64,000 nt of DNA from Clostridiaceae bacterium OM02-2AC (GCA_003481775.1 QULU01000001.1:62436-126435), one strand, 5' to 3'. Shown: positions 1 through 8,882, counted from the stretch's first letter. Notes: generated by a model from the letters alone, not told the origin. A program made the numbers and translations.

Positions 1-1440
1 GAACACCTGTGTCTGCTGGGCGAGCTGACGCATTTTCTTTCCGATGGAAAAAGCAACACTGCCGCTGACGCCGGTATCAATTTCATCAAAGATGATCGTA
101 TCGATTCCCGTCAGCCTGGTGAAGACACTTTTCAACCCCAGCATGAAGCGGGAAAGTTCTCCGCCGCTGGCTGTAGCCTGTAAAGGACGCAGCCGCTCGC
201 CGGCATTCATGGATACCAGAAAGGTGATCCTGTCGTTTCCCTGTGCATTCCCATCAAAGGGCTCCAGTGCGACGTGAAAGCGTGCATTGGGCAGCTGTAA
301 GTCCTTTAGCTGCTGCAGAATCAGCTGCTCCAGCTCCTTCGCCTTTTTTTCACGCAGGAGATGCAGACGGGCACAATCTGCTTCATATACCTTTTTAGCC
401 TTTTCCAGCTCTTTTTCGGATTTTGTGATAAAATCCTGACGGTGCAGAATACTGTCAATTTTCTTTTCCAGAAAGCTGCGCTTTTCCATGACTGCCGCAT
501 AGCTGCCGCCATATTTTCGCTGAATTTTGTGTATCAGAAAAATTCTTTCCTGAACTTCATGGAAGCGTTCTTCATCGAATTCCAGCTCCTCCAGATGGGT
601 ACGGACACGCGAGCATTGCTCATCCAGCGCATAGTATACATCCAAAAGCTGTGCAGCCGCGTCCGTGAAGGTTTCATCCTCCGTCAGCGGATGCAGCAGG
701 CGATAGCTTTCGTAAATGGAAGAAATCGTCCCCTCATCCAGCAGTGCAACAGCCTGGGCAGCTGAGGAGCTCAGCTTTTCATAGGCCATCATGTGCTTTT
801 GTTCCTGCTCCAGCTCCTCCAGCTCTTCTTCCTGCAGCTGTGCATCATCAATTTCATTCAGCTGAAAGGTCAGAAATTCCAGATCGTCCTCATTATAATC
901 ACTATGGAGTGCTTCCTCCAGTGCATCCTTCATCGAACGATAAAGCTGATAGCTTTGCTTTGTCTTTGCCAGCAAATCTTCATCCTGGGCAAAGCGATCC
1001 AGCAGCAGCTGGTGAGAAGCCGCATTACGCAGATACTGTGTGTCATGCTGGGAATGAATATCGATCAGCTGAGAAACAATCTGCTTTAAAAAGGAAACAG
1101 TCGTCGTGCGCTGATTGATCCGCGCAATGCTTCTTCCCTCCTTCGTTACCTCACGGGTAACGATCAGCAGGCCATCCTCGCTTTCATAACCGGCATCCTG
1201 CAGCAGCTGCAGCACGGGATGCTGCGCTGCAATTTCAAAAACGCCTTCAATCACTGCCCTGTCACAGCCTTCCTTGATCATGTCGCTGTTGACACGATCT
1301 CCCTTCAGAATTCCGATGGCATCCATTAACAGAGATTTTCCGGCACCGGTTTCTCCGGTAAAGGCCGACATGTTGTCATGCAGCTCCAGCTGCACCTCAT
1401 CCATCAGTATGAAATTTTTCACATAGATCTGTGTAAGCAT
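1..1440 (-). CDS. recN: DNA repair protein RecN (3' end cut by window edge)
   Basis: RecN is an SMC-like ATPase that acts early in double-strand break repair. Read on the minus strand from the ATG at 1440, 480 codons are present and the frame is open to base 1, so only the last part of the protein (roughly 70-80 residues by family length) is missing. The Walker A motif GETGAGKS is at about residues 29-36. A charged coiled-coil middle follows, then the ABC signature SGGELSRF and Walker B IIFDEIDTGVSG near the cut edge. The ribosome-binding site GAGGTGAG overlaps the end of tlyA, and only 4 bases separate the two genes. It is therefore the distal gene of the nusB-to-recN operon, the same order as in Bacillus except that no argR/ahrC gene lies between tlyA and recN. 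Confidence 0.95.
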   Translation of the reverse strand, partial: MLTQIYVKNFILMDEVQLELHDNMSAFTGETGAGKSLLMDAIGILKGDRVNSDMIKEGCDRAVIEGVFEIAAQHPVLQLLQDAGYESEDGLLIVTREVTKEGRSIARINQRTTTVSFLKQIVSQLIDIHSQHDTQYLRNAASHQLLLDRFAQDEDLLAKTKQSYQLYRSMKDALEEALHSDYNEDDLEFLTFQLNEIDDAQLQEEELEELEQEQKHMMAYEKLSSSAAQAVALLDEGTISSIYESYRLLHPLTEDETFTDAAAQLLDVYYALDEQCSRVRTHLEELEFDEERFHEVQERIFLIHKIQRKYGGSYAAVMEKRSFLEKKIDSILHRQDFITKSEKELEKAKKVYEADCARLHLLREKKAKELEQLILQQLKDLQLPNARFHVALEPFDGNAQGNDRITFLVSMNAGERLRPLQATASGGELSRFMLGLKSVFTRLTGIDTIIFDEIDTGVSGSVAFSIGKKMRQLAQQTQVF

Positions 1441-1444
1441 ATTC

Positions 1445-2224
1445 TCACCTCTTTACTGTATAGTTTTTAACAATTTCCCGAATGGGAAAAACCTTATGTG
1501 CTTCCGTATGCTTTAAATGCATGACGAATTCCTTATTGCCATCCCTGCCCAGTACACTGCTGGCACACAGATGATGTACATACAAGCCGAGCGTTTTCAC
1601 ATAGTCACACATGGACTGTAAAACCTCGATATGCACCTTTTCATTTTTTACGATTCCATGCTTGCCGACGTTTGCTCTGCCTGCTTCAAACTGCGGCTTT
1701 ACCAGGGCAACGATTTCCATATCGGCAAACTGCTCCGCCAGCACCGGCAAAATCTGCCGTATGGAGATAAAGGATACATCCATGCAGGCAAAATCCGGAC
1801 GTGGATCAAACATATCCTTGTTCAGATAGCGGCAGTTGATGCCCTCCATATTGACGATGCGTGCATCGTTTTTCAGCCGTTCGAGCAGCTGATCCCTTCC
1901 AACGTCCACAGCGTAGACAAGACGTGCTCCGTTTTGCAGGCAGACATCGCTGAAGCCTCCGGTACTTGCGCCGACATCCAGAACAACGCGCCCCTTCAAA
2001 TCGATAGCAAAGGGCTCCAGTACGTCATACAGCTTAAAGCCTGCGCGGGAGGCAAAGGCTGTTTCCGCCTCTTCCAGCTGAATATCCATGGATTCATCCA
2101 CCGGCATACTGCATTTTTTAGCAGCCCTCCCGTTCACTAGCACTCTTCCCTCCTGTATGGCATCCTGTGCTCTTGCACGGCTGTCACACAGACCCTGCGT
2201 ACTTAAATATACATCCAGTCTCAT
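1445..2224 (-). CDS. tlyA: TlyA family rRNA 2'-O-methyltransferase / hemolysin-like protein
   Basis: The 259-residue protein has an N-terminal S4 RNA-binding domain (about residues 1-60, starting MRLDVYLS) followed by an FtsJ-type SAM-dependent methyltransferase domain. The SAM-binding motif VVLDVGASTGGFSD is at about residues 85-98, and the catalytic Lys region reads VALVKPQFE. Characterised family members methylate ribose in 16S and 23S rRNA; the 'hemolysin' name is historical. Its ATG overlaps the dxs stop by 4 bases (ATGA), which suggests translational coupling, and recN follows 4 bases after its own stop. Family assignment is firm; the modified nucleotide here is inferred. Confidence 0.93.
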   Translation of the reverse strand: MRLDVYLSTQGLCDSRARAQDAIQEGRVLVNGRAAKKCSMPVDESMDIQLEEAETAFASRAGFKLYDVLEPFAIDLKGRVVLDVGASTGGFSDVCLQNGARLVYAVDVGRDQLLERLKNDARIVNMEGINCRYLNKDMFDPRPDFACMDVSFISIRQILPVLAEQFADMEIVALVKPQFEAGRANVGKHGIVKNEKVHIEVLQSMCDYVKTLGLYVHHLCASSVLGRDGNKEFVMHLKHTEAHKVFPIREIVKNYTVKR

Positions 2225-4098
2225 TGCTTTCCAGGCCTCAGATAGCTTGTGATGATTTCAAACAGGGTATTCATATCCAGATGCTCCAGCTTTCGCAGCT
2301 GCGGCAAAGAGCCGTGCTCTACGAAATGATCATCAATGCCCATTCGTACAAAATGCGTCGTATACTGATGGTCATTGGCGAATTCAGTGATGGCACTGGA
2401 TAAGCCGCCGCACAGCATATCCGGCTCAAAGATGATCACCGGCTGATCCTCCTCACAGACAGAGGTTAGCAGTTCCTCATCCAGCGGCTTAAAGAAGCGT
2501 GCATTGATTACCCGAATCGGCAGCTGATTCACTTTTGCCTTGGAAATGATGCGATCCACATCGGGTCCGTAGGTGATGATCGTTAGCTCATAATCCTCAC
2601 GAATCACAGTCTGTGTCCAGCTTCCCGATGATATATACGTATACTGCTTTACAGGCTGATAGGATACATTTCCTCTAGGATAGCGTATCGCATAGGGATG
2701 GTCGTTCTGCGCAAACGCAGAATACAGCAGATTCTGTGCTTCCAGCGCATCCTTGGGCTGGGCCAGTATCATATTTGGAATGGGCCGCAGCATGGCGATA
2801 TCGAAAACACCGTGATGCGTTTCACCATCCTCACCGACCAGCGAGCAGCGATCGATACCGATGACAACCGGCAGCTGCATACGTGCCACATCGTGACTGA
2901 TCTGGTCATAGGCTCTTTGCAGGAAGGAGGAATACACAGAGATAAACGGACGAATATCCTGCGTACAAAGCCCTGCCGCAAATGTCATTGCGTGCTCCTC
3001 TGCAATACCGCAGTCAAAGGAACGCATCGGATAGCGGTCAAAGAATGCAGATAGCTTACTGCCGGATTTCATAGCGGGCGTAATGGCGACAATGCGTTCA
3101 TCATGTTCGGCCAGCTCCATCAGCGTTGCAGAAATGACCTCACTCCAGCTTTTGTGTCCGGCTGGAAGCTTTGCCAGAGATTCTCCGGTTTCCGGATCAA
3201 ATTGGCTGACACCGTGCCATTTCCCTTCCCGATCCTCTTCCGCATAGCGATAGCCCTTGCCTTTTTTTGTTATCACATGGACGACGATGGGACCCTCATG
3301 CTGTCGGGCAATTTTCAGCACCTTGATCAGCATCTTTAAATCATGCCCGTCCACCGGACCGATATAATCCAGATTAAAATCACCGAATATAGAGGTATCC
3401 ACCACATTTTCCTTGACCGCATTCTTCATGCTTTTCATGGTATGCAGTAACGAGGAACCCATACGGGAGGTGGATAATGCACCCTTTAAGTCTTCCTTTA
3501 ATGTCGTATAGGGCTTGCTGGTCCGCAGCTTGGTAAACGCTTCATCCATCGCACCCACATTTTGTGATATGGACATATTGTTATCGTTAAAAATAATGAC
3601 CATATTACGCTGTTCACTGCCGATCTGATTCAATGCTTCCATCGCCATACCACCACTCAATGCACCATCTCCTATGACCGGTACGATCTGATAGGTATCC
3701 TTATGCAGATCGCGTCCTACCGCCATGCCCAGTGCCGCAGACAGCGAGGTGGAGGAATGTCCGGCCTCCCAGACATCGTGCTCGCTTTCCTTGCGCTTCT
3801 GAAAACCGGCGATTCCCTTATACTGTCGCAAACTTGCGAACTGATTTCCCCGACCGGTCAGAATTTTATGTACATAGGACTGGTGACCGACATCAAAAAT
3901 AAATTTATCCGTTGGAGAATCAAAGACATAATGCATGGCCAGCGTCAGCTCCACCACTCCCAGATTGCTGGACAGATGTCCTCCGGTTTTGGCAATGCTT
4001 TGAATCAGGAAGACACGTATCTGCTGTGCCAGATCCTGCAGCTGCGCGATGGAGCATTCCTTGATGTCCTTTGGCTGTTTGATATCGTAGATGTTCAT
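2221..4098 (-). CDS. dxs: 1-deoxy-D-xylulose-5-phosphate synthase
   Basis: DXS condenses pyruvate and glyceraldehyde 3-phosphate to DXP, the first step of the MEP isoprenoid pathway, with thiamine diphosphate as cofactor. At 625 residues it has full family length. The ThDP-binding motif GDGALSGGMAMEALN is at about residue 143, followed by NDNNMSIS. The transketolase pyrimidine domain carries CGIAEEHAMTFAAGL, and a transketolase C-terminal domain closes the protein. The start is supported by GAGAGGAG 7-8 bases upstream. It lies 13 bases after ispA and overlaps tlyA by 4 bases, so isoprenoid supply (dxs) and prenyl chain assembly (ispA) are co-transcribed. Confidence 0.97.
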   Translation of the reverse strand: MNIYDIKQPKDIKECSIAQLQDLAQQIRVFLIQSIAKTGGHLSSNLGVVELTLAMHYVFDSPTDKFIFDVGHQSYVHKILTGRGNQFASLRQYKGIAGFQKRKESEHDVWEAGHSSTSLSAALGMAVGRDLHKDTYQIVPVIGDGALSGGMAMEALNQIGSEQRNMVIIFNDNNMSISQNVGAMDEAFTKLRTSKPYTTLKEDLKGALSTSRMGSSLLHTMKSMKNAVKENVVDTSIFGDFNLDYIGPVDGHDLKMLIKVLKIARQHEGPIVVHVITKKGKGYRYAEEDREGKWHGVSQFDPETGESLAKLPAGHKSWSEVISATLMELAEHDERIVAITPAMKSGSKLSAFFDRYPMRSFDCGIAEEHAMTFAAGLCTQDIRPFISVYSSFLQRAYDQISHDVARMQLPVVIGIDRCSLVGEDGETHHGVFDIAMLRPIPNMILAQPKDALEAQNLLYSAFAQNDHPYAIRYPRGNVSYQPVKQYTYISSGSWTQTVIREDYELTIITYGPDVDRIISKAKVNQLPIRVINARFFKPLDEELLTSVCEEDQPVIIFEPDMLCGGLSSAITEFANDHQYTTHFVRMGIDDHFVEHGSLPQLRKLEHLDMNTLFEIITSYLRPGKQ

Positions 4099-4111
4099 GC
4101 AACCGCTCCTC

Positions 4112-4954
4112 TCAGTTCTTTCGTTTCATCAGCTGGTCAAACAGCTTTCTTACCGGTGCTGCATCCAACTGCAGCGTAGCGAGCTGCGCAAGGGCCCGCT
4201 GGTAATAGACGTCCGCTTCCTTTTGGGCAGCCTCGATTCCCATCAGCGTAACGTAGGTTGTTTTATCATTTTCCGCATCACTGTTGATGTTTTTTCCAAG
4301 CTCCTCAACAGTGCTGGTAACATCCAATATATCATCCTGTATCTGGAAGGATAGTCCGGTATCCGCCCCAATGCGCTCCCACACCGCTACATCCTCATTG
4401 CGTTCCGCAATCAACGCGGCACAGACGAGCGGCAGACTCAGCAGTCTTCCGGTTTTATAGTAATGGATATCCTGCAGTCCTGCGTGATCAATGCTTGGAT
4501 TTGCCTCACCCTCCAGATCCTTGATCTGTCCAAGTATCATGCCGTTTGCTCCGCTGAAATCGGAAAGCAGCTTTAAAATCTCTACAAGCACCTCTGCGCG
4601 GCAAGTACACATTGCTGCTGTATGAAAGGCCTGCGTCAAAAGGGCATCCCCTGCCAGAATGGCAACATCCTCGCCATATTTCACATGACAGGTCGGCATG
4701 CCTCTGCGCAGTGTATCATTGTCCATCGCCGGCAGATCATCATGAATCAAGGAATAGGTATGGATCATTTCAATCGCAGCGGCTACAGGATAGCCGATCG
4801 ACTCCTCAAGACCATAGGCACGCAGCACTGCCAGCAGCAGCTTGGGGCGTACTCGCTTGCCGCCTGCCATCAAGGAATACTGCATCGCCTCACGGACTCT
4901 GCTGTGCTCCAGCGTATCCAGACAATGGGACAGATAGCTTTCAAAATCAGGCAT
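4112..4954 (-). CDS. ispA: Polyprenyl (farnesyl/geranylgeranyl) diphosphate synthase
   Basis: This trans-prenyltransferase of 280 residues joins IPP to allylic diphosphates. The first Asp-rich motif appears as HDDLPAMDND at about residues 72-81, with the extra residues between aspartates typical of bacterial short-chain FPP/GGPP synthases. The second is QIQDDILD at about residue 205. The substrate motif GGKRVRP is near residue 32. The start overlaps the xseB end by 8 bases and has AGGAGGG 8 bases upstream. Chain length of the product cannot be read with certainty from sequence; FPP or GGPP is likely. It sits between xseB and dxs, as in Bacillus. Confidence 0.94.
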   Translation of the reverse strand: MPDFESYLSHCLDTLEHSRVREAMQYSLMAGGKRVRPKLLLAVLRAYGLEESIGYPVAAAIEMIHTYSLIHDDLPAMDNDTLRRGMPTCHVKYGEDVAILAGDALLTQAFHTAAMCTCRAEVLVEILKLLSDFSGANGMILGQIKDLEGEANPSIDHAGLQDIHYYKTGRLLSLPLVCAALIAERNEDVAVWERIGADTGLSFQIQDDILDVTSTVEELGKNINSDAENDKTTYVTLMGIEAAQKEADVYYQRALAQLATLQLDAAPVRKLFDQLMKRKN

Positions 4955-5159
4955 TGTCGCTGCCCTCCTGATAGGTATTTAACAGCTCCTGCACACGATT
5001 CTCAAAATTTTTCAGCTGTGAATCACAGGAATTCACCAGCTGTAAGCCCTCTTCAAACAGGGCGATAGCATCCTCCAGCTCAATTTCATTCTTTTCCAGT
5101 GCGGCGATGATTTCCTCCAGCCGGCTCATGGATTGCTTAAACGGCAGTTTCTGTTCCAT
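4947..5159 (-). CDS. xseB: Exodeoxyribonuclease VII small subunit
   Basis: This 70-residue protein matches the XseB family: a two-helix coiled-coil with LEEIIAALEKNEIELEDAIALFEEG in the centre (quoted in part: LEEIIAALEKNEIELED). The small subunits bind several-fold to XseA and form ExoVII, which cuts single-stranded DNA from both ends in repair. The start codon overlaps the xseA stop (TAATG), implying coupled translation of the two subunits. The 3' end overlaps ispA by 8 bases. Confidence 0.95.
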   Translation of the reverse strand: MEQKLPFKQSMSRLEEIIAALEKNEIELEDAIALFEEGLQLVNSCDSQLKNFENRVQELLNTYQEGSDNA

Positions 5160-6487
5160 TATAGTTTCTCCTTCTTCTCAATATTGGTATATAAATATCC
5201 ATCCTGCATGCGCAAGCGCAGCTGATCGTGTTGTTCTACATCCTCCACGCTGGATATCACTTCATCACCATGATAGGCAATGGCATATCCGCGAGACAGG
5301 CTTTTCAGCGGGGAATAGGCATCCAGCAGTGCACTGATATTTCCCATCTGGCGTTTCCGCTGGATATCGTAATTGTGCAGTGCCTGTGTTAAACGAAGTC
5401 TGCTTTCCGCAATGCTGCGTGTGTTCTTTTGAAACAGGCGTTCACTATGTATGGCAAGCTTATGGGAATTCTGCTTCAGCCGCATAGCCAGAGAAGCAAC
5501 CGTAGTTTCCACAATGCTCAGCTGCTGCACATGCATGGCAAGCTTCATTTCCTCTTCCCGTATGTAGCTTAATGGATCGCGCATATAGCGGTGTGAACGA
5601 ATCGGCTCCAGGGCCTGTTTTGCCATATGCAAACGCGTTTCCATGTCCTTTATTAAACGCCGCCGCATCAAAGATACGTTCATGCGCACCTCTTCCAGAT
5701 CTGGCGTGATCAGCTCTGCGGCAGCAGTCGGTGTCGGCGCCCGGGCATCGGACACATAATCCACCAGGGTCGTATCCGTTTCATGACCGACACCGCTTAC
5801 GATGACCGTCTGCATGGCAAACACGGCGCGGGCGACTGCTTCCTCATTGAAGCACCACAAATCCTCAATCGGTCCACCGCCTCTTGCCAGCAGGACAACA
5901 TCGTGTCCGCCCTGATCCGCTTTGCGCAGATTATCCACAATGGCCTCACTTGCCTGAATGCCCTGTACCAGACTCGGATAGACCACAACCTCAGCCAGCG
6001 GCCAGCGCCGGGAAATCGTCGTCAGAATATCCTGCACGGCAGCTCCGGTTTTCGCAGTGATCACACCGATGCTCATCGGATATGAGGGAAGCGGCTTTTT
6101 CTTCTGCGGATCAAACAAGCCCTGTGCAGCCAGCTTCTTTTTGACTTCCTCCAGCTGCAGAAACAAATCGCCCAGACCATCCGAGCGTACCGCTGTCACA
6201 TACAGCTGAACACTTCCCCCTGCCTCATACATGGAAACAGAGGCCGTTACGATGACCTTCATGCCTTCCTTTAACAGAATATGACAGCGTCTGGCATGGG
6301 AAGAAAACATAACACAGCTGATTTTGGCACGGGTATCCTTTAGGGTAAAATACCAGTGTCCGCTGCGGTGATTGGTAAAATTGCTGATTTCCCCCTTGAT
6401 GAGAATGGACTGGATACGGATATCATTGTCCAGCGTCTGCTTGATATAGTGAACCAGCGAGGATACACTATAAACATTCTGACTCAT
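5159..6487 (-). CDS. xseA: Exodeoxyribonuclease VII large subunit
   Basis: XseA is the catalytic subunit of ExoVII. The 442-residue product starts with an OB-fold (about residues 1-100; VYSVSSLVHYIKQTL, then GEISNFTNHRSGHWYFTLKD). The catalytic domain follows, with GVITAKTGAAVQDILTTI, the conserved RGGGPIEDLWCFNEE, and GVGHETDTTLVDYVSD. A long helical region binding XseB makes up the C-terminus. It overlaps nusB by 4 bases upstream and xseB by one base downstream, inside the nusB operon. Confidence 0.96.
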   Translation of the reverse strand: MSQNVYSVSSLVHYIKQTLDNDIRIQSILIKGEISNFTNHRSGHWYFTLKDTRAKISCVMFSSHARRCHILLKEGMKVIVTASVSMYEAGGSVQLYVTAVRSDGLGDLFLQLEEVKKKLAAQGLFDPQKKKPLPSYPMSIGVITAKTGAAVQDILTTISRRWPLAEVVVYPSLVQGIQASEAIVDNLRKADQGGHDVVLLARGGGPIEDLWCFNEEAVARAVFAMQTVIVSGVGHETDTTLVDYVSDARAPTPTAAAELITPDLEEVRMNVSLMRRRLIKDMETRLHMAKQALEPIRSHRYMRDPLSYIREEEMKLAMHVQQLSIVETTVASLAMRLKQNSHKLAIHSERLFQKNTRSIAESRLRLTQALHNYDIQRKRQMGNISALLDAYSPLKSLSRGYAIAYHGDEVISSVEDVEQHDQLRLRMQDGYLYTNIEKKEKL

Positions 6488-6861
6488 AGACGATCCAGTA
6501 CCCCGTTGATCAGACGATAGGTTTCATCGTCACAGTATTTTTTCGCAAGCGTGATGGCCTCATCGATGACAATCGCCTTCGGTGCCGTTTCCAGATCCAG
6601 CTCACATGCTGCCATGATCAAAATGGCCTGTTCCACAAAGCCAAGACGCGCAAACGTCCAATCCTGGCGAAGTGCCGCATTGATCTTATCGATGTAGACA
6701 TCCTGATAACGGATGGCATCGATGGTCACCGTGTATAGAAACGGATCGATCTCATTGGTTTCACTGTTGTCGTATACACACTCCTTGATATCCTTCTGTA
6801 ATAAAAAATGCTGATACAGGCTGGTCATCGCCAGTTCCCGTAGTTTATGTCTGCTGTTCAT
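6484..6861 (-). CDS. nusB: Transcription antitermination factor NusB
   Basis: NusB binds boxA RNA with NusE (ribosomal protein S10) and supports antitermination of rRNA operons. The 125-residue all-helical protein shows the family N-terminus (SRHKLRELAMTSLYQ) and the C-terminal block AIVIDEAITLAKKYCDDETYRLINGVLDRL (quoted in part: AITLAKKYCDDETYRLING). GGAGGATTTCT precedes the ATG. It is the first gene of the operon running through xseA, xseB, ispA, dxs, tlyA and recN, with its own promoter just upstream. Confidence 0.95.
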   Translation of the reverse strand: MNSRHKLRELAMTSLYQHFLLQKDIKECVYDNSETNEIDPFLYTVTIDAIRYQDVYIDKINAALRQDWTFARLGFVEQAILIMAACELDLETAPKAIVIDEAITLAKKYCDDETYRLINGVLDRL

Positions 6862-6885
6862 AGAAATCCTCCATTCATCTTTCTT

Positions 6886-6914
6886 ATTTTATCATATTTG
6901 ACTGTTACTTTTAA
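6886..6914 (-). promoter_or_regulatory. Probable sigma-A promoter of the nusB-recN operon
   Basis: On the minus strand a TTAAAA -35 box (6909-6914) and a TAAAAT -10 box (6886-6891) are 17 bases apart. The -10 is preceded by TG one base away (TGATAAAAT), an extended -10. It lies between the 5'-nucleotidase stop and the nusB ribosome-binding site, so the seven-gene operon can start here. Confidence 0.55.
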
Positions 6915-6927
6915 GTCTTAGCTCCTG

Positions 6928-7839
6928 CTAATTTTTACACTTTTCGCTGCCATACACAACCTGTGCACTCGGCACGACACTGCTGGCAGGCGTCGTATGA
7001 CTGCTTTGGTCATCGAAGAAGATATGCGCACCAAATGCCTTCAGCACCTCGCGCTTTGTGATACCGCCCAGAAAGAAGGCCTCATCAATGCGAACATCCC
7101 AGGCTCTTAGCGTACGGATCACCCGCTCGTGCGCCGGTGCATTGCGGGCGGTCACAAGAGCGGTGCGTATCGGTGCATGCCCTTCAAATTCCTTTTGCAG
7201 TGCAGCTATCGTCTTGAGAAAATGTGCAAAGGGACCCTCCGGCAATACCTGACGGGCACAGGCTCTTTCATGCTCCGCGAATGCTTCCAGACCGTCCTTT
7301 TGATAAATCTGTTCGCTCGCATCGGAAAACAGAACGGCATCCCCGTCAAAGGCTATCCGAATCTGCTCAATATCCTGCAGCGGATCATAGCCCTCAGTGG
7401 CATTTGTATAAATACGTCCCGCCGCAAAGCCGGCAGCCAGTGCCGCACGTACATCCTCCTCATTGGCGCTTAGAAACAAATCCACACCGAAGGCATCCAG
7501 ATACCCGGTTAACCCGCCTCCGCCGCTTAATACTGCCCGTGTGATATCCAGTCCGTAATGGGCAATCGAAGAGAAAATGCGCAAAGAGGTATCCGCACTG
7601 TTGCGTGACATGATCAGCACCTCAACTCTTCGCTTCTTACTTATCTCATTCAGCTTCAGCAAAGCCTTTACCAGAGCAAACCCACTGCCCGGCTTCAAAA
7701 TTTCCTGCTCATGCGCCAGCTGATATTCACTATACGCCTGTAATCCCTTGGTTTCATATATGTAGTTTTCATCATCCAGATCAAACAATGCCCGGCTGGA
7801 TATCCCGATTACCAGGCAGTCTTCAAGACTTACCGCCAT
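6928..7839 (-). CDS. 5'-nucleotidase, cytosolic NT5C1 type
   Basis: The 303-residue protein matches the 5'-nucleotidase family found in eukaryotic NT5C1 enzymes and some bacteria. It begins with the typical LVIGISSRALFDLDDEN block and contains ALVTARNAPAHERVIRTLRAW, EAFFLGGITKREVLKAF and IFFDDQ. The family dephosphorylates nucleoside monophosphates. I place the start at the ATG at 7839, with AAGGGATG upstream. A longer open frame reaches 7908, but those extra codons run through a rho-independent terminator hairpin and overlap the Asp23 gene. It follows the Asp23 gene and precedes the nusB promoter. Confidence 0.85.
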   Translation of the reverse strand: MAVSLEDCLVIGISSRALFDLDDENYIYETKGLQAYSEYQLAHEQEILKPGSGFALVKALLKLNEISKKRRVEVLIMSRNSADTSLRIFSSIAHYGLDITRAVLSGGGGLTGYLDAFGVDLFLSANEEDVRAALAAGFAAGRIYTNATEGYDPLQDIEQIRIAFDGDAVLFSDASEQIYQKDGLEAFAEHERACARQVLPEGPFAHFLKTIAALQKEFEGHAPIRTALVTARNAPAHERVIRTLRAWDVRIDEAFFLGGITKREVLKAFGAHIFFDDQSSHTTPASSVVPSAQVVYGSEKCKN

Positions 7840-7862
7840 GTATACACATCCCTTCTGTTCAA

Positions 7863-7891
7863 GTAAAAAAAAGAAATCCGTAAGGATTTCT
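7863..7891 (-). terminator. Rho-independent terminator after the Asp23 gene
   Basis: Read on the minus strand, AAAGAAATCC-TTAC-GGATTTCTTT forms a 10-bp perfect stem with a 4-base loop, followed by a T run. It starts directly at the Asp23 stop codon and ends before the 5'-nucleotidase start at 7839. Confidence 0.85.
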
Positions 7892-8221
7892 TTAAAAGAT
7901 AAAGCCAACGACGTGGATATCGATGATATCCGGTGTATACCCGGTCATATGTTCAATATTTTCAAAGATCTTACTCTGTACCTTGCTTGATTCTTCATTT
8001 ACGTTTACGCTGTACTTTACCTTTATGTCGATGGACAAGATCAGCTGATCGTTCACGATTTTGCAGCTGATCGGATATTTAAACGGTGTAGCGCTGTCCG
8101 CCAGCCGAATGTTTTCATCCTCTTCGACAACGATTTTCGCAATCGTCTGGAATGCAGATTTGCTGAGTGCGATTACACCTGCATTGTTTCGTTCCTTTAA
8201 TGCAATATACTCTTGAGCCAT
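7892..8221 (-). CDS. Asp23/Gls24 family envelope stress response protein
   Basis: This 109-residue protein has the Asp23 fold: alternating strands with GVIALSKSAFQTIAKIVVEE near the N-terminus and VNVEESSKV-type Val/Glu-rich core (here VKYSVNVNEESSKVQSKI). Members such as Bacillus YqhY/YloU are linked to envelope stress and to control of fatty acid synthesis. I chose ATG 8221 because AGAAGG lies 8 bases upstream; GTG 8230 and ATG 8227 are too close to it. A homologue holds the same position between spoIIIAH and nusB in Bacillus, where accB-accC also intervene; those two are absent here. Confidence 0.87.
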   Translation of the reverse strand: MAQEYIALKERNNAGVIALSKSAFQTIAKIVVEEDENIRLADSATPFKYPISCKIVNDQLILSIDIKVKYSVNVNEESSKVQSKIFENIEHMTGYTPDIIDIHVVGFIF

Positions 8222-8241
8222 TTTCATCACCTTCTAGGCTT

Positions 8242-8270
8242 ATTATACCAAAAAGATTTCCTATTTGAAA
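8242..8270 (-). promoter_or_regulatory. Probable promoter of the Asp23 gene
   Basis: On the minus strand a TATAAT -10 box (8242-8247) with the extended TGG element directly before it lies 17 bases from a weak TTTCAA -35 (8265-8270). It overlaps the end of the spoIIIAH-like gene, so Asp23 can be expressed independently of it. Confidence 0.5.
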
Positions 8271-8821
8271 GTAACTTCCATCAAATATTTGTGATTTGTA
8301 GCATCCTGTGCCTTCTGCATGATCGTTTTCGCAATATTTTTGTCATCCTTCTGTTCAAAAACCGAAATGATGCAGGTATCTCCGTTGATTTCCACTGCTG
8401 TCTGATAGCCGTCCTTCTTCAACAGGTCAACCACGCTTTTCTGCATGCTTTTCTCATCCTTCAGCTCATCGATTGCCGCAAGTGCTTCTTTCTTTGCGCC
8501 GTCATCACTCTTGGTATCCGCTACAACACTGGAATTGCGGTTGATCTCCTCTTCCTTTTTCTGGTCGATGCTATCCTGCAGCTTTGCCGAATCCTCTGCC
8601 GATTCTGATGTATCTTTCTTCTGTTCCTGTGCTTCTTCCGTCTTGCCCTGCGCATCCTCTGTCTTTGTTGAAGCTGTGTTTTCCTTGTCTGCATTCTGAT
8701 CAGACTGGGGAGCCTGCTCCTCCATGACACTGGTGGAATCCGCCGGCAGTGTCACATAGTAGACAGACAGCATCAGAATCAGAGAGAACATGGTCAGAAA
8801 TGCAAGTGCTTGTTTATTCAT
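8261..8821 (-). CDS. SpoIIIAH-like sporulation/secretion-channel protein
   Basis: The 186-residue protein has one N-terminal membrane segment (about residues 5-25), a long Glu/Lys/Gln-rich linker of about 70 residues, and a C-terminal domain (KEALAAIDELKDEKSMQKSV, then GYQTAVEINGDTCIISVFE) that resembles the YscJ/FliF-like ring domain of SpoIIIAH. In Bacillus, SpoIIIAH in the mother-cell membrane binds SpoIIQ of the forespore to form a channel. The gene sits next to the Asp23 gene, as in Bacillus, but the rest of the spoIIIA operon is not upstream; a RelA/SpoT-like gene is. Assignment rests on architecture, domain pattern and synteny. Confidence 0.75.
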   Translation of the reverse strand: MNKQALAFLTMFSLILMLSVYYVTLPADSTSVMEEQAPQSDQNADKENTASTKTEDAQGKTEEAQEQKKDTSESAEDSAKLQDSIDQKKEEEINRNSSVVADTKSDDGAKKEALAAIDELKDEKSMQKSVVDLLKKDGYQTAVEINGDTCIISVFEQKDDKNIAKTIMQKAQDATNHKYLMEVTFK

Positions 8822-8882
8822 AAAAAGTGCCCTCCTTGCTATTACACCCTATGCAGGAAGAACACCTCTTATACCAGTTATT

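Noticed and set aside
361..765. Plus-strand open frame of 134 codons
   Set aside because: It lies antisense to recN, has no ribosome-binding site and no family pattern; recN is conserved here.
7840..7908. N-terminal extension of the 5'-nucleotidase
   Set aside because: The codons are formed by a terminator hairpin and overlap the Asp23 gene; the start at 7839 has a ribosome-binding site and fits the family.
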